Positions 19,420 to 30,599 of a stretch of DNA of 64,000 nucleotides are shown here, in pieces (within the stretch, counting starts at the first letter, position 1; each line of letters begins with the position of its first letter). This DNA comes from Nematopogon swammerdamellus. Lineage: Eukaryota; Arthropoda; Insecta; Lepidoptera; Adelidae. The DNA lies in contig OX336359.1 of the NCBI GenBank assembly GCA_946902875.1, positions 4,278,001-4,342,000 on the forward strand, read 5' to 3'. The notes beneath the pieces were generated by a model. The model made no database searches. It was not told where the DNA came from and saw only the letters and a list, made by a program, of their open reading frames with translations. Position numbers and translations under genes: made by a program.

Positions 19420-19950
19420 ACAAGTAACAAGTGCTTGGTCAAAGTATAAAAGTTTTTTCCAACAAATGACTACCTACTCAACACGGGAGGGGAGAGTCAG
19501 AAATTCTCACGAGACTACCACCGGAAGTGCTGAAACTTTCGAAGTTGGCGGAAACGTCGCCTGTGTCGGAACAGGAAATGGGGCAAGTTCAGCGGTTGCA
19601 TGCGACGGGCATTGTGCCCCCACTTCCGGTCTAAGACGTGCAGTTGCATTCGAATGTGACAAGAAAATTTGTCAGGTCTTTTGCAGTTTTTAATTAATTT
19701 TTAAAACTTTGTTTAAACCTTCTGCTCAGCATGACTGCCGTATTTTTTTTTTTAGTTTTCCCTTTCTGGGTTTTCTGAATCCAATAGTATATTATGTATG
19801 ACTATATAATTGTTGTACATATTAAAAAGTAAAATATTTATATAGTCATGTGTATACTTAAATAAGGAATTAGCATAAATATGTATAAGACGTAAGCTAG
19901 GGAACGCATTATGTATCTGTATATGTATCTTAGATGTATCTTCCTTACCT
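19420..19950. other. Unassigned; one 75-codon frame
   Basis: A frame at 19466-19693 contains RVRNSHETTTGSAETFEVGG and several Cys, but matches nothing I know and has no supporting context. The remainder is AT-rich. Confidence 0.35.
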
Positions 19951-19952
19951 AT

Positions 19953-20165
19953 AATAAAATCTAACGTCTGCTTTCTGTCTGTCTGAGTGTCTGTCTGTCC
20001 GCTTATAACTCGAGAACCACTGAACCGATTTTAATAAAACAAAATTCTACGGATAGCTTGATTCTTCCCATCAACTATAGGCTACTTACTATCACGCTAA
20101 ATGGCTTATGAGGTTAGCAGTGAAGTGAAATATGAGAGCGGGCGGAGCCGCGGGCACAGCTTGTA
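19953..20165 (-). repeat. Inverted copy of 16549-16761
   Basis: Reverse complement with high similarity. It lies directly beside the inverted copy of the 14572 repeat, so the two probably form one larger repeat that is split in the left copies. Confidence 0.75.
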
Positions 20166-20189
20166 GATTTATAAAAACAAAGTTAAATA

Positions 20190-20528
20190 AATCTGTAAGG
20201 GATGGTCATGGAGTAAGTTACTTTGTTTTAAGAGATACTGCGTTTGGAGACTTTATGTATGATACTAAAACCAAAATGACGATTTTTAGAATTTTTTTCT
20301 GTATATATGAATTTATGTTCCTTCATAACTCTTAAACCGATCATCCCAATTCGATGAAACTATGTACAAGCACATTTAACTATACAAGACACTGGATAGG
20401 CTAAATAAAATTCAGTGCCGGTTACGCTAAGATGTGGCTCTCATACAAACCGAATTGTTCCGCGCGCCGAAATAAAGGTGCGGTAGCGGTCTTACCTACT
20501 TTCTTCTTTTTAAATACGAATTAAATAA
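20190..20528 (-). repeat. Inverted copy of 14572-14944
   Basis: GTAAGTTACTTTGTTTTAAG, CCAATTCGATGAAACTATG and AACCGAATTGTTCCGCGCGC in reverse order relative to the left copy. Confidence 0.75.
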
Positions 20529-20751
20529 ATGTACGCTCCCCCAGTCAGTAGTCACGCCACACAGTCTGACAGTTGGATAAAATAAATTACTGGTAGGTAC
20601 TATTCAAAATCCTACCGCAGAACTAAAGTAAGAAAGCAAAACTATCCAAAAGTTCACTTAATAGTTTAGTTTAGCCGACAGTTTGCGGAGAATGTTCGCA
20701 AGTTAGCGACTAAGTACGCCAACGTTACAAATGTGAAGGCCACTTACGAGT

Positions 20752-20870
20752 GTAGCCGGCACGACCTAAGGGAAGCACTGACATGGCACCTAGTTCACCC
20801 GGTGTTTATGGGCTGACATCACGGATATTGTAGGTGATGTAGCCAACCGTGTCAGTGCCATAAAAAAAAA
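20752..20870 (+). mobile_element. SINE-5S 3' end
   Basis: GTGTAGCCGGCACGACC, CCGGTGTTTATGGGCTGACA and GTCAGTGCCATAAAA. 5'-truncated. Confidence 0.8.
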
Positions 20871-20947
20871 CTTATCCCCACCAAAATACTGACCGTCTCA
20901 TGATGGCGCCCACAGAAATGGCGCCTTTAAAGCACAGCAACATAGAG

Positions 20948-21274
20948 AACGTAGGTGCCATACCGGAGACTTCCCATTGGATTGCTGGCTATACTGGACT
21001 AGAGGAGAACACAACCGAAGCTACAATGCGGCCATCTTACATCGAATAGAGTGGTACCAACCCAGTCGGCTACAATTTGAGCCTACCACCTAGTAAGGGG
21101 CAAGGGAAGGGACCTACAATTTTACACCGGTTCCGAACGGTGAAGCAGCTGGTGTAGGTATGCATTATGTTTTTCGACAGAAAAAACTCAATGGTACGCG
21201 CCAACGGGATTTGAACCACGGACATCTAGCACAAGAAGCCGACACCCAGACCGCTCAACCACCCGCCGCCGCTT
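20948..21274 (-). mobile_element. SINE-t with tRNA-like head
   Basis: The minus-strand 5' end is at the right: TGGTTGAGCGGTCTGGGTG and GTGGTTCAAATCCCGTTGGC form the tRNA-like head, then the body (CCGTTCGGAACCGGTG, AGCCGACTGGGTTGGTACC) leftwards. Confidence 0.8.
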
Positions 21275-21289
21275 AAGAGAAGAACTTCG

Positions 21290-22558
21290 AAGCCGCAGAG
21301 CTGCGTTCAGGTAAAAAACATGCTTTTCCGAAAATCGTAAGTCAGCACAGCGGCGAGGCCGAAGGCCGAGCTGCTCGAATAATATTTTTTTTTTTTTTAG
21401 AAAGTAAGTACGAGAAAGCGTTTAGGTAGATAAACGGATGAATACATCTCCAGAATTAAGTCAATAAGGGCCAGTTCGAAGACCTAAGAGAATGCGATAT
21501 GATAAGGAACACTAGGGCACGCAAGTCTAATTCTCACTGAACCTGTTTTATACGTAACATAGCCGTTTCAACGATTGTTTGCTCAGTACAGTGGTATCAA
21601 TCCCGCAGGAATTTACTATCACTATCACCTGATAAAGCAAGAAAGGACGCATATACTGTAAGGCTCGAGTAACTACCTACGAGTACCTATCGCTCTACCT
21701 CCTTGTGGGTTAAAGGAAGTAACATATTCGCGAAAACTTCGCAAAACGAACGAAGAACTAGATAGCGAAGTCTTACTTGAGTCTTGAAATAATGACTTAT
21801 TCGCGAGAACTTTCCAAGGACCTACAACGTGGCCCGCGAGTTTGTCCTGAAAAAAAAAACTTGCCTGGAATACGATTCGGATCTAGCGAGGGGCGAAATC
21901 GTAATTGCCCCCCCCCCCCCCCCCCCCCCACCGCCCCCCCTCTTATTCTCAAACACCTGTACCCTCAATGGTACTAGTGAGATAAATCAGTGCCAATTGT
22001 ACCATCAATGGTACCGTCTAACTAATAATACAAGTGGTGCGGAAGCCAATTTCGTCTATTAAAAGCGTTTATCCATTGAGTTTATACGCTAATTCGGAGC
22101 GTTGGCAAGCGCCCGCCCCGTTGAAATTTTAGGCTCAGATATGATCAGTTTAAGTGCCGCATATATTTCATGTCAAATATAGTTATATTATATAGAATAG
22201 AAATATAGAATAGAAAATAGAACTATAGAATAAATATATAGAATAAATAGACTATAGAATACTACAAAAGTAAATATTTCTGGCATTTATTATTTTTACA
22301 GATGTTCCATTTGATTTATAATTTTTAAGTGAACCACTATCATTTCATTGTCAAGTGTACACATGAAGTACAGTTCATACAGTGAATAATATATTAAACA
22401 TAATATGTATGCGCCGTTACTGGGCCGCCGATATAGACCCTCCGGTGCGTGATGGGTTAAATGTTTTAACCATTAATTTTGCAGATTTTAGTTTTTTTTT
22501 GTTTCTAAACATTCGTATTTGAATTTCGAACGATAATTCGAAAACAAAATGCATCTTT
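21290..22558. other. Mostly unassigned; poly-C run and decayed SINE
   Basis: 21530-21660 is a strongly decayed SINE-5S body (minus). 21908-21929 is a run of 22 C. 22190-22262 is a loose ATAGAATA microsatellite. Near 21345 a GCGAGGCCGAAGGCCGAGC motif recalls 52550-52775. No gene. Confidence 0.45.
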
Positions 22559-22559
22559 T

Positions 22560-22883
22560 GTACCGTGTGGGGCCGGTACTTTCAAAGAATAGCCCCACTG
22601 CATCTCTCCCCGTGTATGTCGTAAAAGGCGACTAAGAGATATCACTCCCTTCTTATCTTACTAGGTGGTAGGGTTTAGCCCGCCCGGGCTGGTACCACCG
22701 CACTGAATGAAAGGTCGGTCGAAACGCCTATGTAAATAGTTTGTGTTTTCCGTCCAGTTCAGTGTAGCCAGGACGACCGAAGGGAAGCACTGACGTGGCA
22801 CCAAGTTCACCCGGTGTTATGGGCTGACACCACGGATGTTGTAGGTGATGGAAGCCAACCGTGTCAGTTTCAATAAAAAAAAT
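22560..22883 (+). mobile_element. Chimeric SINE: SINE-B head on SINE-5S body
   Basis: TACCGTGTGGGGCCGGTAC and GCCCCACTGCATCTCTCCCC pass into CTCCCTTCTTATCTTACTAG and the whole SINE-5S body with poly(A). The same junction occurs in 13989-14314, so this is a propagating subfamily. Confidence 0.85.
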
Positions 22884-23500
22884 AAAAATCTAAGGGGTTA
22901 TTTATTAATTTGAATATTAGTCTAATTAGAAGAGTGTCATTCGAATTTAAAATAATGCAGGATAATTGCTAATAAGTATCAAATGGCCAGTATTATGTTT
23001 AAAGCAAAAAGTAACATGATTCATGTAGGCGGCGGGGCAGATTTATAATATGACTAATTTGTGGCCGCGACTTCATACTGTTTACAGACTAGACATTCAG
23101 GGAATTGGACCAAATGTTGTCTAGATGAAGTAGACAGGATGGTCATTCGGGGAAATAGACCTTAAGGGCCGAACCGGGAAGAAAGGGGGGCGAACGAGTG
23201 ATTTGCCCCTAATTCTTAACCCTGGATCCGCCATTCTCTAAAACCGTACGTACTCGTAAAGTTAAGACTGGGACGGAATGTTGAAAAAACTTTATTCCAG
23301 AATATTTGAAAGGATGTGAAATTCAAATGCGGTGCTAAAAATCGTGTTATTTGCAAAGTTACTGCAGCGAAAAGCGTTTATAAGATTTTATGAACTTTCA
23401 CGATAATTTCGCTCGCTGAAAGAGACTATGGATCGATTCCCGATGATGTGCAATTTTCTCTACTCTTCGTACGTACTTTTTTTTATTGAAAGCGCAACAT
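22884..23500. other. No gene recognised
   Basis: Unassigned, moderately AT-rich. Confidence 0.4.
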
Positions 23501-23502
23501 AT

Positions 23503-23616
23503 GTCGCCGAACCACCCATAAGGTGTCTAACGACGCTCATGGACATTCGGTCGTATGAGGGGGTTACGAATGCCATGCCGGCCTGACAGGTGCCCATTCA
23601 CATTCACAGCTCCCCA
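23503..23616 (-). pseudogene. LINE 3' end (coding tail/UTR)
   Basis: Reverse copy of the segment reading GTGAATGGGCACCTGTCAGG, GGCATGGCATTCG, ACCGAATGTCCATGAGC and ACCTTATGGGTGGTTCGGCG, shared with 33720-33967 and 59341-59560. Confidence 0.65.
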
Positions 23617-23619
23617 ATG

Positions 23620-23962
23620 TTTCGATGTTTCTGTGTAATGTTTCGAACTTTTGCCACTGCAAAGGTTCACTAGTTCGGTCAACCGCACTACCAACCGAAC
23701 TACTGCTACTAGACGAAATAAATTAGCTAAAACTGAAAGTCGCTCGCGCGTGAAGATAGTACGCCGCCGCCGTTTCGATTTACTTATCCGATCTTATTTC
23801 TCGGAAATCCGCAGATCCAAAGCTATATATAATTAAATAGATAAGCCAAATGAGCCTCGAAATGGTCGTCCAGTTATTGTGTGCCTGCCTACCATTGATG
23901 TTACAACTCTAGTCGGCTGGGGTTATTATTGTAATTGCACCTACCAAAGTACAAGGCTGACT
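23620..23962. other. Unassigned
   Basis: A 61-codon Arg/Thr-rich frame at 23651-23836 has no recognisable domain. Possibly single-copy sequence. Confidence 0.3.
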
Positions 23963-24303
23963 TTACTAATCGTGATCATTACGCTGTCAGTACTTACATG
24001 GGTGAGCGTTCGACCGTTGGAGGCTAACCATGGTTCAGATTCCAGGTAAAACTGTAGGTCCCTTCCCTTCTCACCTAACTAGGTGGTAGGGTAGGGCTTA
24101 GCCCGCCCGGGTTGGTGCCGCCGCACAGAATGAAAGGTCGGTTGAAACGGCTGTGTAAATAGTTGGCGTTTTCCGTTCAGCTCAGTGTAGCCGGCACAGC
24201 CGAAGGGAAGCACTGACATGGCACCTAGTTCACCAAGGTGTTATGGGCTGACATCAAATCAAGGATGTAGTAGTTTAAATAGCCAATCGTGTCAATATCC
24301 AAA
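23963..24303 (+). mobile_element. SINE-5S copy
   Basis: TCAGTACTTACATGGGTGAG (decayed 5S block), CATGGTTCAGATTCCAGGTA, the body and GTCAATATCCAAAAAAA. Older than most copies by its divergence. Confidence 0.75.
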
Positions 24304-25126
24304 AAAAGTTATTGGTAAAAGTTGTGCGTACAACAATTTAATCGTATGTAGGTTGTCGATGTGTTGAAATTGTTATCGATGAATTTGTTTATTCTTATAA
24401 CATTAATTGACCCATGTTTATTTAATTAAAAAATCCATCTCATTACGTAGCTTTTAAATATAGTTGTAAAATTTTATGTTTGCGATTCAAAATATATTTA
24501 CTTCCCTAATTTTAGCTTAAACAGAGTATATTTGTATTTTTTCTTTCAAGTTTAATCGAGTATATTCATTCATGCATGTAACATTTAGATTTGACATAAT
24601 AATATTAAATTAAATTATATTATTATAATTTCTCTAACCCCAAAGTCCACTCTATCTTTTCACAAAGCAACTCCCCACGCCCCATAATTAGCATTTGAAA
24701 GCAAGCGTACACACTCCCACAGACGTGTCTCATTACTTCTCCGTATTAAGAGCGCGTGAGCACGGCAGTACCACGACACAAGAGGGTGACCGAAATGTTA
24801 TTAATTTGGGAAACCAGAGGGAGGGTGAACAAAATGGTTTTGGGGACATGTTCCCTATTGTTATGTAGTAGGATTTAATTGTTACCGTGTGTTATCTTGT
24901 GAAATTCAGAAGAAAGGTGAAGAGAGAGAGAATGTGTTTGTTTTTAGAAGCTTTGTCGGCCGAGAAAACCCGTTATAAAATATGTTGGTCATTGCCGACG
25001 AACGGAGAACTGTGAAATCATTTAAATTTTCGATATTTTATTCTGAGTTAATTTGGCAATACCCTTCAACGTTACCAATACTCCCCAGGCATGATTGGCA
25101 GAAAAATGGTTTTAAACTATTTTCAA
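24304..25126. other. No gene recognised in 0.8 kb
   Basis: AT-rich with a GC-richer stretch at 24660-24800. No repeat signature or domain seen. Confidence 0.4.
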
Positions 25127-25345
25127 CCGACTTCAAAAGGAGGAGGTTCTCAATTCGACTGTATGTTTTTGTATGTTTGTTACGCGATTACTCCGTTAAT
25201 GGTGGGCCGATTTTGAAAATTCTTTTTTTGTTTGGTAGGTCATACTTCACAGGTGGTCCCATATAAATTATCGAAATTGATTCAGCGGTTTTTGAAAAAT
25301 CTACAAAAAACTATGGTTTGTGGTTACCTTCAGCAAAACTTTTGA
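25127..25345 (+). repeat. ACCGAC family, 5' part
   Basis: ACCGACTTCAAAAGGAGGAG, GGTGGGCCGATTTTGAAAAT and ACTATGGTTTGTGGTTACC. It passes into a CCCCGAC element. Confidence 0.7.
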
Positions 25346-25349
25346 TTAA

Positions 25350-25663
25350 GTAATTAATTAAGTAAGTAAGAAAGTAATTAAGTAAGAAAAAAAATATTAT
25401 CTTAAAAAGTGGACCGATTTGCATGCGGTTTTTTTTAAAAAGCTTGAAATAAAAGTTAAATTACAAATTTAAAAAACCCCCGACTCTAAAAACAGTCAAA
25501 AATAATTTCTGTTTACTTACTTAAAGGACTCGGGGGACCGCTAAGTAAATAAAATATAAAAACTCAGAGCTGCGCGGGAATTTACTTAGCGGTCCAACGA
25601 CTCCTTTAAGTAAGTAAACAGAAATTATTTTTGACTTTTTTAGAGTCGGGGGTTTTTTATTAA
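25350..25663. mobile_element. CCCCGAC palindromic element
   Basis: Arms of about 75 bp: CCCCGACTCTAAAAACAGTC and its inverted partner GACTTTTTTAGAGTCGGGGG, with GGGACCGCTAAGTAAAT and ATTTACTTAGCGGTCC inside. Confidence 0.75.
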
Positions 25664-25673
25664 AACAGTTTTT

Positions 25674-25765
25674 ATTCTCATCAAGATTGCTCTCAAGCTG
25701 TGTTTTTGATAGACTGTAGGCCATTTTATTATGTGGCTTAGTCGCTAAAATACTTGTACAGTTCC
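25674..25765 (+). repeat. GAAG repeat fragment
   Basis: GATTGCTCTCAAGCTGTG and TTATGTGGCTTAGTCGCTAA. Confidence 0.6.
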
Positions 25766-25796
25766 CGACAGCAAATAAAGTTCCCACTTTAACAAG

Positions 25797-26235
25797 TTTT
25801 TAACCCCCAACGCAAAAAGAGGGGTGTTATAAGTTTAACGTGTGTGTGCATCTATGTATGTGTGCATGTGTGTATGGGTGTGTCTATCTGTGGCATCGTA
25901 GCTCCCAAACTGATGGACCGATTTGGATGCGATTTTTTATTATTAAGCTGGTTTAATCGGGATGGTTCTTAGATCGTTTTAATAAAAAAAAAAAATTGTC
26001 TTAAAAAGTGGATCGATTTGCATGCTGTTTTTTTAAAGCTTGAAATAAAAGTTAAATTACAAATTTTAAAAACCCCTGACCCTTAAAAATTCTAAAATAA
26101 TTTCCGTTTATTTACTTAAAGGAGTCGGGGGACCGCTGAAGTAAATAAAATATAAAATTTCAAGAGCTGCGCGGGAATTTACTTAGCGTTTCTCCGAGTA
26201 AAGAGTCGGTTTTTTTTTATTTGTAATTTAACTTT
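25797..26235. mobile_element. CCCCGAC element, second copy
   Basis: Outer part (CAACGCAAAAAGAGGGGTG, GTGGCATCGTAGCTCCCAAA) followed by a partly decayed palindrome (GGAGTCGGGGGACCGCT, AATTTACTTAGCG). Confidence 0.7.
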
Positions 26236-26240
26236 TTTCA

Positions 26241-26769
26241 CCATTCAATGTTTAATATCCATCATTATGGATTTGCTCTTCAAACATCCAGCGCATCGTA
26301 CGGAAATAAACACAGCTCCCTCTCTTCCAAATATAACTCATATCTTCGCTATGACATGAAGAATGATTAATAGAGGGACAGCGCGCATTTTGCCTCTCGG
26401 TCCGCTGAGCAACTACCGTCAACGCTCGATTTTTCGTTTTTGTTTTGTGCGAATTTAGTTGGTTTTATTTTTGTTGCGTTGGTGCGTTGCTGTGGATTAT
26501 GTTTGATATATTTATTGTGTTTACGATTAAGCTTTTCAATTTTGTTGATTTTAGGAAAATCGCTCGAATTTTAAATTGTACTTACATGATTCGCCGAAAA
26601 ACTATTTCCTTTATACTTTTCCGTACCAGCACGAAAGGTTATTACTTGAAAGTTTCATAAATCCTACGCCGCCGTCTGTCTGTCTGTTTCACACAAATAT
26701 CGCTCGCTAAAAACTAGATAAACATTTATTTTACACTAATATGGGGGCCAATTTGACATCAATAGAAAA
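26241..26769. other. Unassigned; one 71-codon frame
   Basis: The frame at 26445-26660 is hydrophobic (FYFCCVGALLWIMFDIFIVF) but has no family I recognise, and the Cys/Phe bias fits AT-rich non-coding DNA. Ends in a short (CTGT)n run. Confidence 0.35.
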
Positions 26770-27251
26770 ATTGGTTGTCTGTAAAGTCGGTTTACGGACG
26801 ATAGTTTTACGTGATGACGTCATAAAGTGGTAAGACTACTGGGAACGGTTCTAAAGTACCAGGGCAGAAGAAACCGAAAGGAGGATAATTACTGTGGTGT
26901 GTGGTTACCTTCAGCACAACTTTTGTGATGTGGACTTTTTCAGCAATTTGCAGTTTGACACATATGGCGAATCATTCTGTACCACTTCAATCTATTTCGA
27001 TTATTCTTTTTTATGTAATATTACTAAAAAGAATGAAATAAAAACAGTTTAAAAAAATACGAAACCGACTTTCAAACAAAAAAAAAACCTAGAACTAAAA
27101 AGTGCTAAATACCTAAGGGCCGATTGTGCCTCTCTATCGCTTGTTACGCGCTCTCGCTTGCACACACAGGCTCAGATGGAACATGACACTTTTTCGTGGG
27201 TGCAGCCGGTGTTCATAAATTTATAAGACGTGACGTCACACGTCAAAAAAA
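26770..27251. mobile_element. CRE-end element, nested copy
   Basis: The left end GTAAAGTCGGTTTACGGACG then ACGTGATGACGTCATAA; the right end has GCCTCTCTATCGCTTGTTAC, GCAGCCGGTGTTCATAAATT and GTGACGTCACACGTCAAAAA. The middle (about 26895-27115) is an ACCGAC-family piece. Sister copies are 31229-31712 and 46388-46848. Confidence 0.7.
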
Positions 27252-27254
27252 GTT

Positions 27255-27750
27255 TAACTAGCATTGGGGTGGGGTATCATTAGAAAGAGCTAACTGTAAG
27301 GATTCTAAAATTATTTTTTTTACAATTTAAACTTTAGTCGTCTTAATGATATGTGCGTCGCCGTTAGTATTTTTTATTAAATATTTCAGAAAGGCCGCAA
27401 ATACCAAAATGAACAGAACAGTCGTCTTCGAACATAAATTTTAAACTGCACCAGAATATTTCCTTAAATGTATTTCTCGTTCAATATTTTTTAAAGCTGT
27501 AGCCTCACTCCACCTCACGGGCGATTAGTCTATGGCGCAGTATGGCGGCGGCGTTATGGCGTTCCGCGAGGCTCGCGCGGCCGCAGTAAAGTTTCAACAA
27601 CTCGTAATTGATGTTCCGAAAAAAAAGTTGACGCGCGCTAAGTGACAGAGCGCGTCCGCTACTTATAAATATTGGAAGAGCGTGAAATTGGAAGATGAGT
27701 GCGAGAACAGAAAATGCGAAAGGATAGAATAGAGTAGAAGGGAGAGTTTT
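27255..27750. other. No gene; one GC-rich patch
   Basis: 27500-27660 is GC-rich (GGCGGCGGCGTTATGGCG) in an AT-rich background. No coding or repeat assignment. Confidence 0.35.
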
Positions 27751-27752
27751 TT

Positions 27753-28057
27753 AGGGTTCCGTATCCGTCGTACGGGACCCTATTACTAAGCCTACGCTAT
27801 CTGTCTGTCTATCTCTCCGTCCGTCCGAGGACTGTATCTTTTGAATCGTAATAGGCAGTCCTTTGAAATTTTCACAGAATATGTGTTATTATGGCCGATA
27901 TAACAACAAAATAATAAAAATAAGAAAAGAAACTACAACAACATACAAGAAACTAAAAAGTGTATGCGCGCCATCTACCGAAAACAGTATGAAGCAGCGC
28001 TGACCATGACATGGCGATACGGAACCCTCGGTGCGCGAGTTCGACTCGCACTTGGCC
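27753..28057 (+). repeat. GTTCC dispersed repeat, full
   Basis: AGGGTTCCGTATCCGTCG through GATACGGAACCCTCGGTGCG and GAGTTCGACTCGCACTTGGC, with the internal (CTGT)n and GTGTATGCGCGCCATCTACC segments. Confidence 0.8.
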
Positions 28058-28400
28058 TTCTATCGCCTGTTACCACGGAGAGTGTTCCAAGGAGCTGCAC
28101 GATGCGATCCCTCCATCCCCATTCTACCATCGTTCCACGCGCAACAGGTTGGGAATGCATCCACACACTGTCGATATCCCCCCACTTAGAACAAATCGAT
28201 CATGTGGAATGCTCTCCCACCTGCATCCTTTCCTCTAATGTACAGTCTGGGGTCCTTCAAACATAATGTGAAGATACGCCTAGCCGGCCGACAAGGTATT
28301 CGCAGCCCCCGTAAATATCCGAATGCCCTTGGGCACCGTCGAACTACACCTCTGCGTTAGTCTGGCGCGCGCCATATGCCGTGCTTCCCTTAATGAAACT
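28058..28400 (+). pseudogene. Jockey/CR1-type LINE C-terminus
   Basis: In one frame: CYHGECSKELHDAIPPSPFY, STRNRLGMHPHTVDIPPLRT; after a frameshift: MWNALPPASFPLMYSLGSFK and a 3' UTR with CGCAGCCCCCGTAAATATCC. The HGECS-EL, TR..HP.TV and WNALP..FP..Y.L..FK pattern defines it. Broken by at least one frameshift and fused directly to a GTTCC repeat. Confidence 0.75.
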
Positions 28401-28584
28401 ATCATGAAATACTATGAAAATGAAAATTATTTCAGCCCCATAGTACCTATTAAACAATTCTCCAAAGCATCTCTAGCCTTTGAGGGCTAGAAATGCTTGG
28501 AAAAATGTAGTCAGTATTTTGCATTCGTCCATCAGGGGTTCAGCTAATGCCTAAATAAAATATAAATGTTATCTAGGATCAAAG

Positions 28585-28800
28585 CGTTTCAAATTTATTA
28601 TTCCGTTCACACTCCAATAAAACGTGAAATTTATATTCGACTTTAGTGCAAACTCTGCAATTTGGTGAATCTATTTTTGCATCATGCCGGCACCTTCTGT
28701 TTAACGCAGTATATCCAGATCGTAGGCTTAAAATTAATTTTATGCTTCGACGAATAGAGTGGTTTGTACCACCTTCCAAAGGTTAGTTTATAAAGAATGT
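28585..28800 (-). pseudogene. LINE RNase H-like C-terminal fragment
   Basis: Minus frame reads LILSLRSGYTALNRR, IDSPNCRVC and FHVLLECERNN. The L-R-S-G-(H/Y)..L, SPNC..C and H.L.EC pattern is typical of the tail of LINE polyproteins that follows RNase H. No catalytic region is present here, and the upstream part runs into the tandem array. Confidence 0.6.
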
Positions 28801-29480
28801 CGCAAGGCCTTTTAAAGTGGTATGTACCACATCCACATCCCAAAGCTTAGTTTGTAAAGAATGTCGCAAGGCATTAAACTCGCATTTTGTGACCTTTTGA
28901 GAATTAATTGTAACAATTAATTAATTGTCATCAAGGAATACAGTGGTATGTACTACATCCACATCCCAAAGCTTAGTTTGTAAAGAATGTCGCAAGGCAT
29001 TAAACTTGCCTTTTGTGACCGTTTGAGAATTAATTATAACAATTAATTAATTGTCATCGACGAATAGAGTGGTATGTACCATATTTCAAAGGTTAGTTTG
29101 TAGAGAATGTCGCAAGACATTAAACTCGCCTGCTGTGACCTTTTGAGAATTAATTGTAACAATTAATTAATTGTCTTCGACGAATAGAGTGGTATGTACC
29201 ACACCCACATCCCAAAGCTTAGTTTGTAAAGAATGTCGCAAGGCATTAAACTCGCCTTTTGTGGCCTTTTGAGAATTAATTGTAACAATTAATTAATTAA
29301 TTGTCATCGACGAATAGAGTGGTATGTACCATATTGCAAAGGTTAGTTTGTAGAGAATGTCGCAAGACATTAAACTCGCCTGCTGTGACCTTTTGAGAAT
29401 TAATTGTAACAATTAATTAATTGTCTTCGACGAATAGAGTGGTATGTACCACATCCACCCAGATCCCAGGCAATAAACTT
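28745..29480. repeat. ~125-bp tandem array derived from a LINE
   Basis: About six imperfect units, each with CGAATAGAGTGGTATGTACC, AGTTTGTAAAGAATGTCGC and a GAGAATTAATTGTAACAATT palindrome. The first unit overlaps the coding part of the LINE fragment on the minus strand (28585-28800). Confidence 0.8.
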
Positions 29481-29514
29481 GTCTTTTGAGAATTAATTGT
29501 AACGATTAAATTAA

Positions 29515-29664
29515 TTTGTAACATCTTCAATGCGTGCATTCCAACATACAACTCAGCTCGCGTTAAGGTGGGATTTCTGTAATTTTCAAGCGTTAGGCAT
29601 AGTAAAAATAAAGTATATTTTCTTTTTTATTTCATTTCGTTTCATTTCATTTCATCTCATTTCA
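29515..29664 (+). mobile_element. LINE 3' end with (ATTTC)n tail
   Basis: AACTCAGCTCGCGTTAAGG, GGGATTTCTGTAATTTTC, AATAAAG and a CATTT/CATTTC run. The same end, without tail, is at 33720-33795. Confidence 0.6.
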
Positions 29665-30217
29665 AATGATCTGAACAGTGATCGAAGACCGAAAGGCAAT
29701 CAAATTTGAAAGCCTCTCGATACTCATTCCCGATAGATCCCCTCTCTTAACAAATCCGCCATCTTTTAACGCCTGGACGATTTCCTTCGATGCAATAAAA
29801 CTGGCGAACGAGCCAAGAAACGGACGAAAAAGGAAATTCAACGGATGATGTATGACCGGAAGTGGAGAAGATGATTCAATAAGGAAATGAACCAGAGAGA
29901 ATAAATCATATCTGTAGAACTTTTTGACACGGCAGAGGGCAGGATGTTTTTGACTGGTAATAGGAGGTAGATGTTTTAAAACTTTTTCATAATGCTCTTT
30001 CTTCTGATCTAAGAAGTCATAATGGAAATAAATAATGATGAAAAGTTTTGACTTATTTTAGAGCGGAAAAATATTTCTTCAGGTCTATTTATACTTGTGT
30101 CGGCTACACTGAATATACACTGATGCTTTTTAGTTCAGTTCAATTGCGATTTGCAGTGAAGTTGTTCTCAAGTTCACTGCAGCCAGCCAAGTCTGGTTAC
30201 ACAAAAAAAGATTTTAA
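29665..30217. other. Unassigned
   Basis: No gene. 30085-30205 ends in a GGTTACACAAAAAAAG SINE-like tail, but the body is not recognised. Confidence 0.35.
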
Positions 30218-30595
30218 CATTTTTTTTATGGAAACTGGCACGTTTGGCTACATCACCTACAACATCCGTGATGTCAACCCATAACACCGTGTGAACTAGG
30301 TGCCATGTTAGTCCTTCCCTTCGGTCGTGCCGGTTACACTGAACTGGACGGAAAACACGAACTATTTACGTAGCCGTTTCGACCCATGTTTCATTCAGTG
30401 CGGTGGTAACAACCCGGGCGGGTTGACTCCTACCGCCTAGTAAGGTTAGAAGAGGAGGGACCTACAGTTTTACATGGAATCCGAATCACGGACAGCCTCC
30501 AACGATCGAGCGGTCACCCATCCAAGTACTGACCGCGCCCAGCGTTGCTTAACAATCAATAGCAGCAGTCGACTGTCTGCACCACTGAGCTTTCG
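30218..30595 (-). mobile_element. SINE-5S, near full length
   Basis: One of the clearest 5S blocks: GGTCACCCATCCAAGTACTG, CGCCCAGCGTTGCTTAAC (minus strand reads as 5S rRNA). Poly-T end at the left. Confidence 0.85.
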
Positions 30596-30599
30596 CAGG

